From assembly GCF_047314965.1 (NCBI RefSeq), contig NZ_JBLBVK010000051.1:119422-183421 (forward strand): DNA of 64,000 bases, given 5' to 3'. The stretch's first letter is position 1; every line of letters starts with the position of its first letter. Origin of the DNA: JAVJUV01 sp047314965 (GTDB lineage Bacteria > Pseudomonadota > Alphaproteobacteria > Rhodobacterales > Rhodobacteraceae). The notes under the pieces were generated by a model. The model was not told the origin of the DNA. It ran no database searches and saw only the letters and a program-made list of their open reading frames with translations. This document shows positions 43,066 to 50,641 of the stretch, in pieces. Made by a program: the position numbers and the translations under genes.

Positions 43066-43763
43066 TCCGGCGCCAGCATGTATCCTGCACCGCGCACAGT
43101 CTGCAGATAGCGCGGTTGTTTGGGGTCGGCTTCCAGCTTGCGGCGCAGGCGCGTGATCTGGACGTCCACGGCGCGCTCCTGCGCCTGCCCCCCGTCGCGA
43201 CCCAGTTTCTCGACAAGCTCGGTGCGTGACAGAGCTTTCCCCGGGCATGCCGAGAAAATGCGCATCAGGTGCGCTTCCGTGGCGGTGAGGCGGACGGTCT
43301 TGTCACCACTCCACATCACGCCCTTCTCGATATCGTAGCGAAGCGGTCCGAGGGACAGTACCTTCGGCGCGATGGTCTGCGGTTCGCTGGGCGGAACGCG
43401 GCGCAGGATCGAGTTGATCCGCAACAGCAGTTCCTTGGGCTCAAACGGTTTTGCCAGGTAGTCGTCCGCGCCTGCCTCAAGCCCCTTGATGCGGTCCTCG
43501 GTTTCGCCTTTGGCAGTCAGCAGCAGGATCGGCAGGTCGCGCTTTTCGCGCAGTCGCCTGCAGAAGCTCACGCCATCCTCGCCGGGCATCATCACGTCCA
43601 GGACGATCATGTCGAAATCCAGACCGGACAGGATACGCTCCGCATGGGCGGCGTCACGCGCCGCAGAGACAAGAAAGCCGTTCCGGATCAGAAACTTTTG
43701 CAGCAAGCTCCGGATACGCTCGTCGTCGTCGACGATCAGCAGGTGTGCGTCGGGTTCGTTCAT
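43062..43763 (-). CDS. petR: OmpR-family response regulator, PetR type
   Basis: The 233-residue protein has a receiver domain with acidic residues at VDDDE, phospho-acceptor D56 in VLDVMMP and the conserved lysine in YLAKPFEPKEL. A winged-helix OmpR-type DNA-binding domain follows (TATEAHLMRIFSACPGKALSRTELVEKL, QTVRGAGYML). Together with the MarR-type gene it overlaps, this matches the petP-petR pair of Rhodobacter capsulatus, where PetR is a growth-essential regulator. The petABC cytochrome bc1 genes are not adjacent here, and there is no kinase gene nearby. Confidence 0.85.
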   Translation of the reverse strand: MNEPDAHLLIVDDDERIRSLLQKFLIRNGFLVSAARDAAHAERILSGLDFDMIVLDVMMPGEDGVSFCRRLREKRDLPILLLTAKGETEDRIKGLEAGADDYLAKPFEPKELLLRINSILRRVPPSEPQTIAPKVLSLGPLRYDIEKGVMWSGDKTVRLTATEAHLMRIFSACPGKALSRTELVEKLGRDGGQAQERAVDVQITRLRRKLEADPKQPRYLQTVRGAGYMLAPD

Positions 43764-44266
43764 CCGTTGCTCTCTTTGAGGCGGGTGTAGTGACGGCGAA
43801 GGTCCTTGTCCATCATGGCTTCCAGAACCTGCCGAAATCCCGCAACCGCCTCGGGGCCGGCCTCGCGAAACGCCGCGCGCATGCGGTCACGCTGGGCCGT
43901 CGACAGTTCTCTTTCCAGAGCCTCGCCAACCTCTGTCAGGAACAGGTGACGTTCGCGCTTGTCCCGCGCACCGACCCGACTTTCGACCAGACCATCCTCG
44001 ACCAGGGCGCGCAGGACACGATTGAGCGATTGCTTGGTCACACCGAGGATCGACAGCAAGTTGTTCACTGTGGTTCCCGGTGACCGGTTGATGAAATGGA
44101 TGGCGCGGTGGTGTGCGCGTCCATATCCTTTTTCAGCGAGGATCCGGTCCGGATCGGCGGTAAAGCCACGATAGGCAAAGAACATTGCCTCGATACCTTT
44201 CCGCAACTGATCGTCCGTCAGGAACAGCAGACTTTCGCCGCTGGAACCGCTTCCGCTGTCTGGCAT
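43760..44266 (-). CDS. petP: MarR-family regulator, PetP type
   Basis: The 168-residue protein has a central MarR winged helix: RAHHRAIHFINRSPGTTVNNLLSILGVTKQSLNRVLRALVEDGLVESRVGARDKRERHLFLTEVG in order. Dimerising helices lie on both sides. Its stop overlaps the petR start (ATGA), so the two regulators are translated together. A perfect palindrome 30 bases upstream (44296-44314) is a likely autoregulatory operator. Confidence 0.86.
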   Translation of the reverse strand: MPDSGSGSSGESLLFLTDDQLRKGIEAMFFAYRGFTADPDRILAEKGYGRAHHRAIHFINRSPGTTVNNLLSILGVTKQSLNRVLRALVEDGLVESRVGARDKRERHLFLTEVGEALERELSTAQRDRMRAAFREAGPEAVAGFRQVLEAMMDKDLRRHYTRLKESNG

Positions 44267-44295
44267 GGAACCTCCCTGCTTTCCTTGCGGACTTT

Positions 44296-44314
44296 ATGTC
44301 AGCCTTGTTGACAT
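44296..44314. promoter_or_regulatory. Palindrome upstream of petP, probable MarR-type operator
   Basis: ATGTCA-N7-TGACAT is a perfect inverted repeat in the 141-base divergent gap between petP and ilvE. Its size suits a MarR dimer, and it is where a petP promoter would be. GCAACT occurs three times further along the gap. Confidence 0.55.
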
Positions 44315-44407
44315 TCCAAGATGCAACTGGTAGCGATTCCCAGATTTTCCGCAACTTTATGACCGATGCGGACTTAATCGCGCAACTTTTGCAAACGGAG
44401 GCCTGGC

Positions 44408-45277
44408 ATGGCTGGCGCATACGACGATCGCGACGGGTGGATCTGGATGGACGGCAAGTTGGTGCCATGGCGGGACGCGAACGTGCATCTTCTCACGCAT
44501 GCGCTGCACTATGCCTCTTCGGTGTTCGAGGGCGAGCGGGCCTACGCCGGCAAGATCTTCGAAAGCCGCAAGCATTCGGAACGGCTTCATTTCTCGGCAG
44601 GCCAGTTGGATTTCAAGATCCCCTATACGGTCGACGAGCTTGAAGCCGCGAAATACGAGGTCATGAAGGCCAACGGACTGACGGACGCCTATGTGCGCGC
44701 GGTTGCGTGGCGTGGTTCGGGCGAAGACATGGGTGTCTCCTCGGTCCGCAACCCCGTGCGCACAGCCATCGCCGCGTGGCAGTGGGGCGCCTACTATGGC
44801 GACAGCAAGTTCAAGGGCGCCAAGCTGGACATCTCCAAGTGGAAGCGTCCCAGCCCCGAGACCATTCCCAGCCACGCCAAGGCCGCCGGTCTCTACATGA
44901 TCTGTACGCTCTCCAAGCACGCCGCCGAGGCCAAGGGCTGCGCGGACGCAATGATGTTCGACTATCGCGGCTATGTCGCCGAAGCGACAGGCGCGAACAT
45001 CTTCTTCGTCAAGGACGGCGAAGTGCATACGCCACTGCCGGACTGCTTTCTCAACGGCATTACCCGCCAGACCGTGGTCGGCATGCTGAAGGATCGCCAG
45101 ATCAAGGTCCACGAGCGCCACATCATGCCCGAGGAACTGGAGGGCTTCCAACAGTGCTGGCTGACCGGCACGGCGGCCGAAGTCACGCCGGTCGGCCAGA
45201 TCGGCGACTATAACTTCGAGGTGGGTGCGCTGGCGCGCGACATCGCCGAAGGCTACGAGAAACTGGTCCGCGCATAG
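44408..45277 (+). CDS. ilvE: Branched-chain amino acid aminotransferase
   Basis: The 289-residue class IV PLP aminotransferase has ALHYASSVFEGERAY near the start. The PLP lysine is K158 in IPSHAKAAGLYM, followed by MFDYRGYVAEATGANIFFVKDG and GITRQTVV. It makes valine, leucine and isoleucine from their keto acids with glutamate. CGGAGG lies before the ATG. It is divergent from petP. Confidence 0.93.
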   Translation: MAGAYDDRDGWIWMDGKLVPWRDANVHLLTHALHYASSVFEGERAYAGKIFESRKHSERLHFSAGQLDFKIPYTVDELEAAKYEVMKANGLTDAYVRAVAWRGSGEDMGVSSVRNPVRTAIAAWQWGAYYGDSKFKGAKLDISKWKRPSPETIPSHAKAAGLYMICTLSKHAAEAKGCADAMMFDYRGYVAEATGANIFFVKDGEVHTPLPDCFLNGITRQTVVGMLKDRQIKVHERHIMPEELEGFQQCWLTGTAAEVTPVGQIGDYNFEVGALARDIAEGYEKLVRA

Positions 45278-45285
45278 CGGACCAG
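45263..45285. terminator. Perfect hairpin across the ilvE stop codon
   Basis: CTGGTCCGC and GCGGACCAG form a 9-bp stem with loop GCATA that includes the TAG stop of ilvE. It also lies just before the stop of the convergent DUF1294 gene. No T run follows on either strand, so it may be a bidirectional Rho-aided terminator or an mRNA end-stabilising structure. Confidence 0.5.
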
Positions 45286-45289
45286 CCCG

Positions 45290-45583
45290 TTACGCGCTCG
45301 CCGAAATCAAAGTCCAGAGCGCGGTGGCGACCAGCAGAAACACCTGAACAGCGACGATACCGTTCAATCGAGCGGCGAATGGCATTTTCCGGGTTTTGTG
45401 CCGCAAGTGTCTTTGCGCGAGCTTCGCCGCCGGCGACCCGCCGATAAGCGCCAGTTGCAGCAAAGTCGCCTCGGGCACCCGGCGGCGGGCGGTGGTTGCA
45501 CACCTCTTGTCCCAGGCGAAGGCGCCGTAGGTCAGCAGGTTGATCAGAAGGAGCGCGGCGGCGCCCAGTCCAAGTCCGCCCAC
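45290..45583 (-). CDS. DUF1294-family membrane protein
   Basis: The protein of about 97 residues has a first helix with LLLINLLTYGAFAWDK, then RRVPEATLLQLALIGGSPAAKLAQRHLRHKTRK and a final helix, as in DUF1294 proteins of unknown function. The start is uncertain. A GTG one base after the upstream gene's TAG gives a normal family length, while in-frame ATGs at 45619 and 45658 would overlap that gene. It probably shares a transcript with the upstream gene. Confidence 0.78.
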   Translation of the reverse strand: MGGLGLGAAALLLINLLTYGAFAWDKRCATTARRRVPEATLLQLALIGGSPAAKLAQRHLRHKTRKMPFAARLNGIVAVQVFLLVATALWTLISASA

Positions 45584-45584
45584 C

Positions 45585-46013
45585 CTACCAGAACTTCCAC
45601 CAGGGTCGCTTCCGCCCATCTGGGGCAAGGCGGGATCGGCCCTTTTCCGGATCACCATTCGAGTTGTAAACCTCGCCCTCCTGCCCCATCAGGTGCGCAT
45701 TCAGCCCATCAGCGATCAGGAACAGCTTGCGCCGGAAAGCCGCGTCGGGTTCCGCCGCGACGAGATTGCCGCGTTCCAGCCAGACCCAAGCCTCCCTCGC
45801 TCCCGGTTCGCGATCCGGCCAAAGAAGCCAGCGGGCATGCGTCGGTTCCTTGGCCTCGGATGCAACCCGAGGATCAACCGCGGCCGCCCTGTCCCGGTCG
45901 ATCTCCAGATCCTTGTCGGCCAGAATATACGACGCCCATTCATCAAGTGAAATCTCAGGACCTTCGCTATCCGACCAGTCTTCCTTGCGCGTAATATAGA
46001 GGTCGTATCCCAT
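45585..46013 (-). CDS. Conserved hypothetical protein (MGYDLYITR start)
   Basis: The 142-residue acidic protein begins MGYDLYITRKEDW and is rich in D, E and W. Other stretches are SLDEWASYILADKDL, HARWLLWPDREPG and VWLERGNLVAAEPD, with the end RPWWKFW. There are no membrane segments, signal peptide or catalytic motif that I recognise. I have a general memory of bacterial proteins with the MGYDLYITR start but no function for them. The next gene follows immediately. Confidence 0.75.
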   Translation of the reverse strand: MGYDLYITRKEDWSDSEGPEISLDEWASYILADKDLEIDRDRAAAVDPRVASEAKEPTHARWLLWPDREPGAREAWVWLERGNLVAAEPDAAFRRKLFLIADGLNAHLMGQEGEVYNSNGDPEKGRSRLAPDGRKRPWWKFW

Positions 46014-46098
46014 GCCATCCCCCGGAATACCCCTGATTCAATGTCTTCAGTCTGCCCCGAACCCGGCAATTAATCCACCGCGAAGCTACCACCGCTCA

Positions 46099-47037
46099 TC
46101 ACCCGTACTTGGTGACGATCTTCCGGGCCTTGCCGCGCTGGATATGGAGATACCGTTCGCGCAGGATCACCAGCACGCCGGCGCCGATGACGAGGGCCGA
46201 TCCGCCCAGCATTCCCAGCGTCGGCACTTCGCTGAACACCACATATCCGATGGCAACGGCGAACAGCATGGAGGCGTATTCGAAGGGCGCGATGATGGAT
46301 GCGTCGCCGTAGCGATAGGCGCTGGTCAGCATGATCTGTCCGATACCGCCCACAAGACCCGCTCCGATCAGAAACAGGGTGACGCGGCCCGATGGCACGG
46401 TCCAGCCAAAAGGCAAGGTCAGCAACGCAAGGCAGGTGGCGGTCACCGAGAACCAGAAGACGATCGCAGCCGGCTCCTCCGTCTCGACCATCTTGCGGAC
46501 GAAGATCTGGGCGAAGGCCGCGCACAGCGAACCGGTCAGCACCACCAGGGCGCCGAAGGCCAGACGCGGGTCCAAGGTATCGTCGCTGAACGCCGTCAGA
46601 CGGGGCCAGAGAATGATCAGAACACCCGCCATGCCCAGGGCCACTGCCGTCAGGCGGACCTTGCGCACCGTTTCACCAAGTATCAGCGCGGCCAGAACCA
46701 CGACGAACAGCGGCATCGCGTACTGGATTGCCTTCACTTCGTAGAGCGGCAGGATGGCAAGGCCGGCGAAACTCATGCCCATCGCCATCGAGCCGATCAG
46801 GCCCCGAACGACATGCGCCTTCGGATCGGATGCCTTCAGCCCCGTCCGCAACTCGCCGCGCGAGGCAAGCCAGAGCACGATGACCGGCAGGGCAAAAAAC
46901 GATCGGAAGAACACCGCCTCTCCCGGCGGAACCTCGATCGAGGCCGCCTTGATGAAGGATGCCATGATGACGAACAGCAAAACTGACGTCAGCTTCAACG
47001 CGATCGCGCGAAACGGATTCTCCGGGGCAAAACTCAT
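46099..47037 (-). CDS. EamA/DMT-family permease
   Basis: The 312-residue protein has ten hydrophobic helices in two EamA repeats. The first contains SIEVPPGEAVFFRSFFALPVIVLWLA and the second FGALVVLTGSLCAAFAQIFVRKM. A basic C-terminal tail (RERYLHIQRGKARKIV) lies in the cytoplasm. Members export small metabolites; the substrate is unknown. It differs clearly from the EamA protein encoded at 29405-30295. Confidence 0.87.
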   Translation of the reverse strand: MSFAPENPFRAIALKLTSVLLFVIMASFIKAASIEVPPGEAVFFRSFFALPVIVLWLASRGELRTGLKASDPKAHVVRGLIGSMAMGMSFAGLAILPLYEVKAIQYAMPLFVVVLAALILGETVRKVRLTAVALGMAGVLIILWPRLTAFSDDTLDPRLAFGALVVLTGSLCAAFAQIFVRKMVETEEPAAIVFWFSVTATCLALLTLPFGWTVPSGRVTLFLIGAGLVGGIGQIMLTSAYRYGDASIIAPFEYASMLFAVAIGYVVFSEVPTLGMLGGSALVIGAGVLVILRERYLHIQRGKARKIVTKYG

Positions 47038-47079
47038 GCCCCTCAGTATCAGCGGCTTGCCGGGCCGGAAAGTGGCGGA

Positions 47080-47274
47080 TCAGTCTTCGCTACGGCGATC
47101 CATGTCGGTGTAGCGGCGCAGCTTCTCTCCCGGGTCACGGGTTCTCGGCTCGCGGTTCAGTGCCTCACTCTGCTCGCCCGGCTTGCCCGATTTTTCGCGG
47201 TCGATCTTGGTAAAGTGCTCAAGACGCTCGCTATCGTCGCGCGTCCGGGGACCATCGATGATGTGCTTGGCCAT
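47080..47274 (-). CDS. Small, highly charged protein of unknown function
   Basis: The 64-residue protein has almost no hydrophobic residues. D, E, K and R make up about half of it, and there are two related motifs, GPRTRDDSERLEHFTKIDRE and REPRTRDPGEKLRRYTDMDR. The two halves look like an internal duplication of about 25 residues. It is probably disordered. GGAG precedes the ATG at 47274. The next gene upstream on this strand, queG, is 65 bases away. Confidence 0.65.
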   Translation of the reverse strand: MAKHIIDGPRTRDDSERLEHFTKIDREKSGKPGEQSEALNREPRTRDPGEKLRRYTDMDRRSED

Positions 47275-47339
47275 GTGCTTCTCCATAGGTCTAAGAAGCC
47301 TGACCATAGCACGAGACCGCCTCCCCTGCCTGACACAGA

Positions 47340-48371
47340 TCAATTTTCCCCAAAAAGTCGCTGCTTCGCCCATCGCGCGGCGTCGGCAACCGTGGGATCG
47401 GCGTCGTTCGACAACTTATCCGCTTCGGGCATAAGCGACGGATCTTCCGAGTTGCCGATCGCGTAAAGCACGTTCCGCACGAAGCGGTCCCTGCCGATCC
47501 TCTTGATCGGCGAGCCCGAGAATTTCTGGCGGAAGGCCACATCGTCCAACCGCGCCAGATGGGCAAGAGGCGGCGCTTCGAGATCCTCGCGCGCCGCGTA
47601 TTTCTGATCGCGAGCCGCGCTGGCGAACTTGTTCCAGGGACAAACCGCAAGGCAATCGTCGCAACCGTAGATGCGATTACCCAGCTTCGGGCGCAGCGCT
47701 TCGTCCACCGGCCCCCTGTGTTCGATGGTCAGGTAGCTGATGCAGAGCCGCGCATCGAGCTGATAAGGCGCGGGAAAGGCATCGGTCGGGCAGATATCCA
47801 GACAGCGGCGGCAACTTCCGCAATGATCGGCTTCCGCCTCGTCGGGTTCCAGCGGCAACGTGGTGAAGATGGCGCCGAGAAAGAACCAGTTGCCCAGATC
47901 GCGGCTGACAAGGTTCGTATGCTTGCCCTGCCAGCCAAGCCCTGCCGCCTGCCCCAGCGGCTTTTCGGGCACCGGCGCCGTGTCGACGAAAACCTTGACC
48001 TCGCACCCGGTCTCGGACACGAGCCAGCGCGCCACCCGCTTCAGACGCTTTTTCAGGACATCGTGATAGTCCTTGTTGCGCGCATAAACGGAAACAACCC
48101 CCCGATCTTTCCGGTCGAGATCCTCCAGAGGATCGTGGCCGGGCGTATAGGGTTCCGCCAACATCACGATCGACCGGGCATCGGGCCAGAGCGCGTGCGG
48201 ATTCCCCCGCCAGTGCGCCCGATCGGCAAGCCATGACATCTGGCCCTGCCGTCCAGCCCGAAGAAACGCCTCCAGACGATCCGGCACTTCGGGCACCGCA
48301 TCCGGGGCGCAGACGCGTGCCATGGCAAAGCCTTCGGCCAGGGCCTGGGTGACCAGCCGCTCCTTCAGCAT
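47340..48371 (-). CDS. queG: Epoxyqueuosine reductase QueG
   Basis: The 343-residue protein has two ferredoxin-type [4Fe-4S] sites, CGSCRRCLDICPTDAFP and YGCDDCLAVCPWNKFA. The family segments TAPVPEKPLGQAAGLGWQGKHTN and GNWFFLGAIFTTLPL are also present. It reduces epoxyqueuosine to queuosine in tRNA using cobalamin. A queuosine-precursor importer is encoded at 21085. The ATG at 48371 gives the usual N-terminus; ribosome site weak. Confidence 0.94.
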   Translation of the reverse strand: MLKERLVTQALAEGFAMARVCAPDAVPEVPDRLEAFLRAGRQGQMSWLADRAHWRGNPHALWPDARSIVMLAEPYTPGHDPLEDLDRKDRGVVSVYARNKDYHDVLKKRLKRVARWLVSETGCEVKVFVDTAPVPEKPLGQAAGLGWQGKHTNLVSRDLGNWFFLGAIFTTLPLEPDEAEADHCGSCRRCLDICPTDAFPAPYQLDARLCISYLTIEHRGPVDEALRPKLGNRIYGCDDCLAVCPWNKFASAARDQKYAAREDLEAPPLAHLARLDDVAFRQKFSGSPIKRIGRDRFVRNVLYAIGNSEDPSLMPEADKLSNDADPTVADAARWAKQRLFGEN

Positions 48372-48398
48372 GGCCAATGACAAATTGAAATGAACAGT

Positions 48399-48460
48399 CT
48401 TCCCTCTTGGCTCAAAAACTTCGGGGGAGACGCCGAAGGCGGCGGGGGCAGCGCCCCCTC
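48399..48460 (-). repeat. GC-rich intergenic repeat, copy 2
   Basis: On the minus strand, directly after the GST stop, comes GGGGGC, loop GCT, GCCCCC, then GCCGCCTTCGGCGTCTCCCCC and an A/G-rich tail GAGCCAAGAGGGAAG. The plan is the same as copy 1 at 8269-8324: a G/C hairpin, a C-rich block and a purine tail. It fills most of the 87-base gap between the GST gene and queG. Confidence 0.55.
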
Positions 48461-49124
48461 AGAAATCCAGATCGGCATAATGCTGAGGCGGCGGGAAACC
48501 GGGCACGGCATCGGCCAGAAGACTACGGAAGGCCGGACGCGACTTGATCTTGGCGTACCAGTCGCGCACGGTTTCGTTCCTGTTCCAGTCGACATCCGAG
48601 ATGTAGTCGAGCGCGGACAGGTGCGCCGCGGCGGCGAAATCGGCAAGCGTCAACTCGTTCCCAGCCAGCCAACGCCTCTCGTCCAGAAGAGACCCCAGAT
48701 AATCAAGGTGGACCTTGATGGCCTTGGCACCGGCCTTGACGTTGGAACTGTCCGGATAGCCTTCCTTGGTGATCTTCTTGTTCACCCGCTCGTAAAGAAG
48801 CTTGGAGGTCACCTCGTTGTGAAACTTGTCGTCAAACCATCCGATCAGACGACGGACCTCGTGGCGACCCGCCGGATCCTTCGGCAGCAAGGCCGGTTCG
48901 GGGAAACGCTCCTCGAGGTACTCGCAGATGGCGGCGCTTTCACAAAGGGTCAGGCCGTCGATCTTGAGAATCGGAACCTTTCCGGCGGGATTCCTGCGCA
49001 GGAAATCGGGATCGCGCTCCCAATAGCGCTCTTCCACGAGTTCGACTTCCAGCCTCTTCTCCGCAAGCGACAACCTGACCTTGCGGCAGAAGGGAGATAG
49101 CGGAACGTGATAGAGCCGGATCAT
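48459..49124 (-). CDS. Glutathione S-transferase family protein
   Basis: The 221-residue protein has a thioredoxin-like N-terminal domain (LYHVPLSPFCRKVRLSLAEKRL with SPFC, NPAGKVPILKIDGLTLCESAAICEYLEE containing the ES glutathione contact). An all-helical C-terminal domain follows, with ELTLADFAAAAHLSAL. It probably conjugates or reduces compounds with glutathione. It is followed by the GC-rich repeat and queG on the same strand. Confidence 0.9.
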   Translation of the reverse strand: MIRLYHVPLSPFCRKVRLSLAEKRLEVELVEERYWERDPDFLRRNPAGKVPILKIDGLTLCESAAICEYLEERFPEPALLPKDPAGRHEVRRLIGWFDDKFHNEVTSKLLYERVNKKITKEGYPDSSNVKAGAKAIKVHLDYLGSLLDERRWLAGNELTLADFAAAAHLSALDYISDVDWNRNETVRDWYAKIKSRPAFRSLLADAVPGFPPPQHYADLDF

Positions 49125-49172
49125 CTGTTAACCCCCGATATCGCCCTGAATGCCCCGTTTCTCGGCACAGGG

Positions 49173-49889
49173 TCAATCCTCGAAGCAATCCGCGCGCCCA
49201 TCCGCGGCAATTGTCGCGGCGCCATCGGCAATGGATTGCGCGCGGCGGCGCACGAAGGCAGACGGTTGCACGGCCTGACGTTCCTTGGGATTTGGCAGAA
49301 CGGCGGCCAGAAGAGCCGCCTGCCGCGCGGTCAAACTCGCGGCGGAGACGCCGAAATGATGCTGTGCGGCCGCCTCGATCCCGAACACGCCGGTGTCGAA
49401 TTCGGCGACGTTCAGATAGACCTCGAGAATGCGGCGCTTGCTCCAGAGCGCTTCGACCACGGGGGTCATCAGACCCTCCAGCGCCTTGCGCAACCAGCTT
49501 CGGCCTTGCCAGAGCCAGACGTTCTTCACCGTCTGCTGGGTCAGCGTCGAAGCCCCCCGGTCCCCGCCTTCGGCGATAGCCGCGCGAAGCTGCGCCATGT
49601 CGAACCCCCAGTGCAGGCAGAAATTGGCGTCTTCGGCTGCAACGACGGAGCGAACCATGACAGGCGAGATATCCTCGATCGGCACCCAGCGGCGCTGCAC
49701 CCCGTCAAGGCGCGCCGCCTCGGACAGGATGTAGGGGGTCGTGGGTGGCGAAACGACGGCGAAGATGCCAACCGAGAGGACGATCGCCAGCGCGAATGAC
49801 AGGATTGCACGGTTGAACGACCGGAGAAATCCCCGCTTCGGCCTTGCCGCGGGTTGCGTCTTCTTCCTGCTCTTGGTCTTCCTTGCCAT
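49173..49889 (-). CDS. mtgA: Monofunctional peptidoglycan glycosyltransferase
   Basis: The 238-residue protein has a basic N-terminus, one membrane helix (ILSFALAIVLSVGIFAVV) and a GT51 domain. The catalytic glutamate is in AAEDANFCLHWGFD. STLTQQTVKNVWLWQGRSW and LEVYLNVAEFDTGVFGIEAAAQHHFG follow. It polymerises lipid II into glycan strands in the periplasm and lacks a transpeptidase domain. The ATG at 49889 is preferred over one at 49904. Confidence 0.93.
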   Translation of the reverse strand: MARKTKSRKKTQPAARPKRGFLRSFNRAILSFALAIVLSVGIFAVVSPPTTPYILSEAARLDGVQRRWVPIEDISPVMVRSVVAAEDANFCLHWGFDMAQLRAAIAEGGDRGASTLTQQTVKNVWLWQGRSWLRKALEGLMTPVVEALWSKRRILEVYLNVAEFDTGVFGIEAAAQHHFGVSAASLTARQAALLAAVLPNPKERQAVQPSAFVRRRAQSIADGAATIAADGRADCFED

Positions 49890-49931
49890 GATGTCCCGTC
49901 GCACGACTTGCGCGAGAGGGCAAGCGTGTCG

Positions 49932-50621
49932 CTATTCGGCGGCCTTTCGATCGGAACCCGGCGCAGAGAGTCCTTCGGCCTCAACGGCCTCCATCCGCCG
50001 TGAGATGACCTTTTCCCTTTTCCTCGCGAATTTCTTCTTCAGTCGGGCCACCCGCGCTTTCTGATAGGCTGACAAAAGCGGATTCGACAGGAAATAGAAC
50101 GCGATCGCAGTGGCGCTTCCTGGCAGGATGCCCCCCACGAGATAGGGCAGGAATACCCGGTCGTAGAACCTCAGCAGTCCATCCCAATGGGTCGCATCGG
50201 TTGTGAAGATCGCGATCATGTTCCGCCACAATTCGACAGCGGCATCCGAAAAAGCGCTGACGACGAACGGCAGGGGAATCGGGGGTTTGCCAAGCATCCA
50301 GGACCCGAGCTCCATGGAGACAGCAGCAATGAACGGGAATGTCAGCGGGTTGCCGAAGAACGTGGACAACAGCGCCGCCATGAGGTTGCCGTTGATCAGC
50401 CAGGCCAGCCCGGCCGCAATGACGAAATGCAATCCGAAAAACGGCGTGAAGCAGACGAAAACTCCGCAGGCAATGCCCCGGCTGATCTTGTGCGCCGGAT
50501 CGGGCAATCTGCGCAGACGGTGCAGAACGTAGCGCGCGGCCCGACGCCAGCCCCCCTTCGGATAGAGGCTGTGGCTGACCGCCTGATAGTAGGTCCTTGG
50601 CGTTCGGCGCTTGAAGACCAC
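49932..50621 (-). CDS. DUF2062 membrane protein
   Basis: The 229-residue protein has the DUF2062 core, ARGIACGVFVCFTPFFGLHFVIAAGLAWLINGNLMAALLSTFFGNPLTFPFI. This is flanked by two further helices and a basic C-terminal tail (RVARLKKKFARKREK). Function unknown. It follows the rel gene by 20 bases and is probably co-transcribed with it. Confidence 0.88.
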   Translation of the reverse strand: MVFKRRTPRTYYQAVSHSLYPKGGWRRAARYVLHRLRRLPDPAHKISRGIACGVFVCFTPFFGLHFVIAAGLAWLINGNLMAALLSTFFGNPLTFPFIAAVSMELGSWMLGKPPIPLPFVVSAFSDAAVELWRNMIAIFTTDATHWDGLLRFYDRVFLPYLVGGILPGSATAIAFYFLSNPLLSAYQKARVARLKKKFARKREKVISRRMEAVEAEGLSAPGSDRKAAE

Positions 50622-50641
50622 GACCTAGCCCGTCCTTTCCG

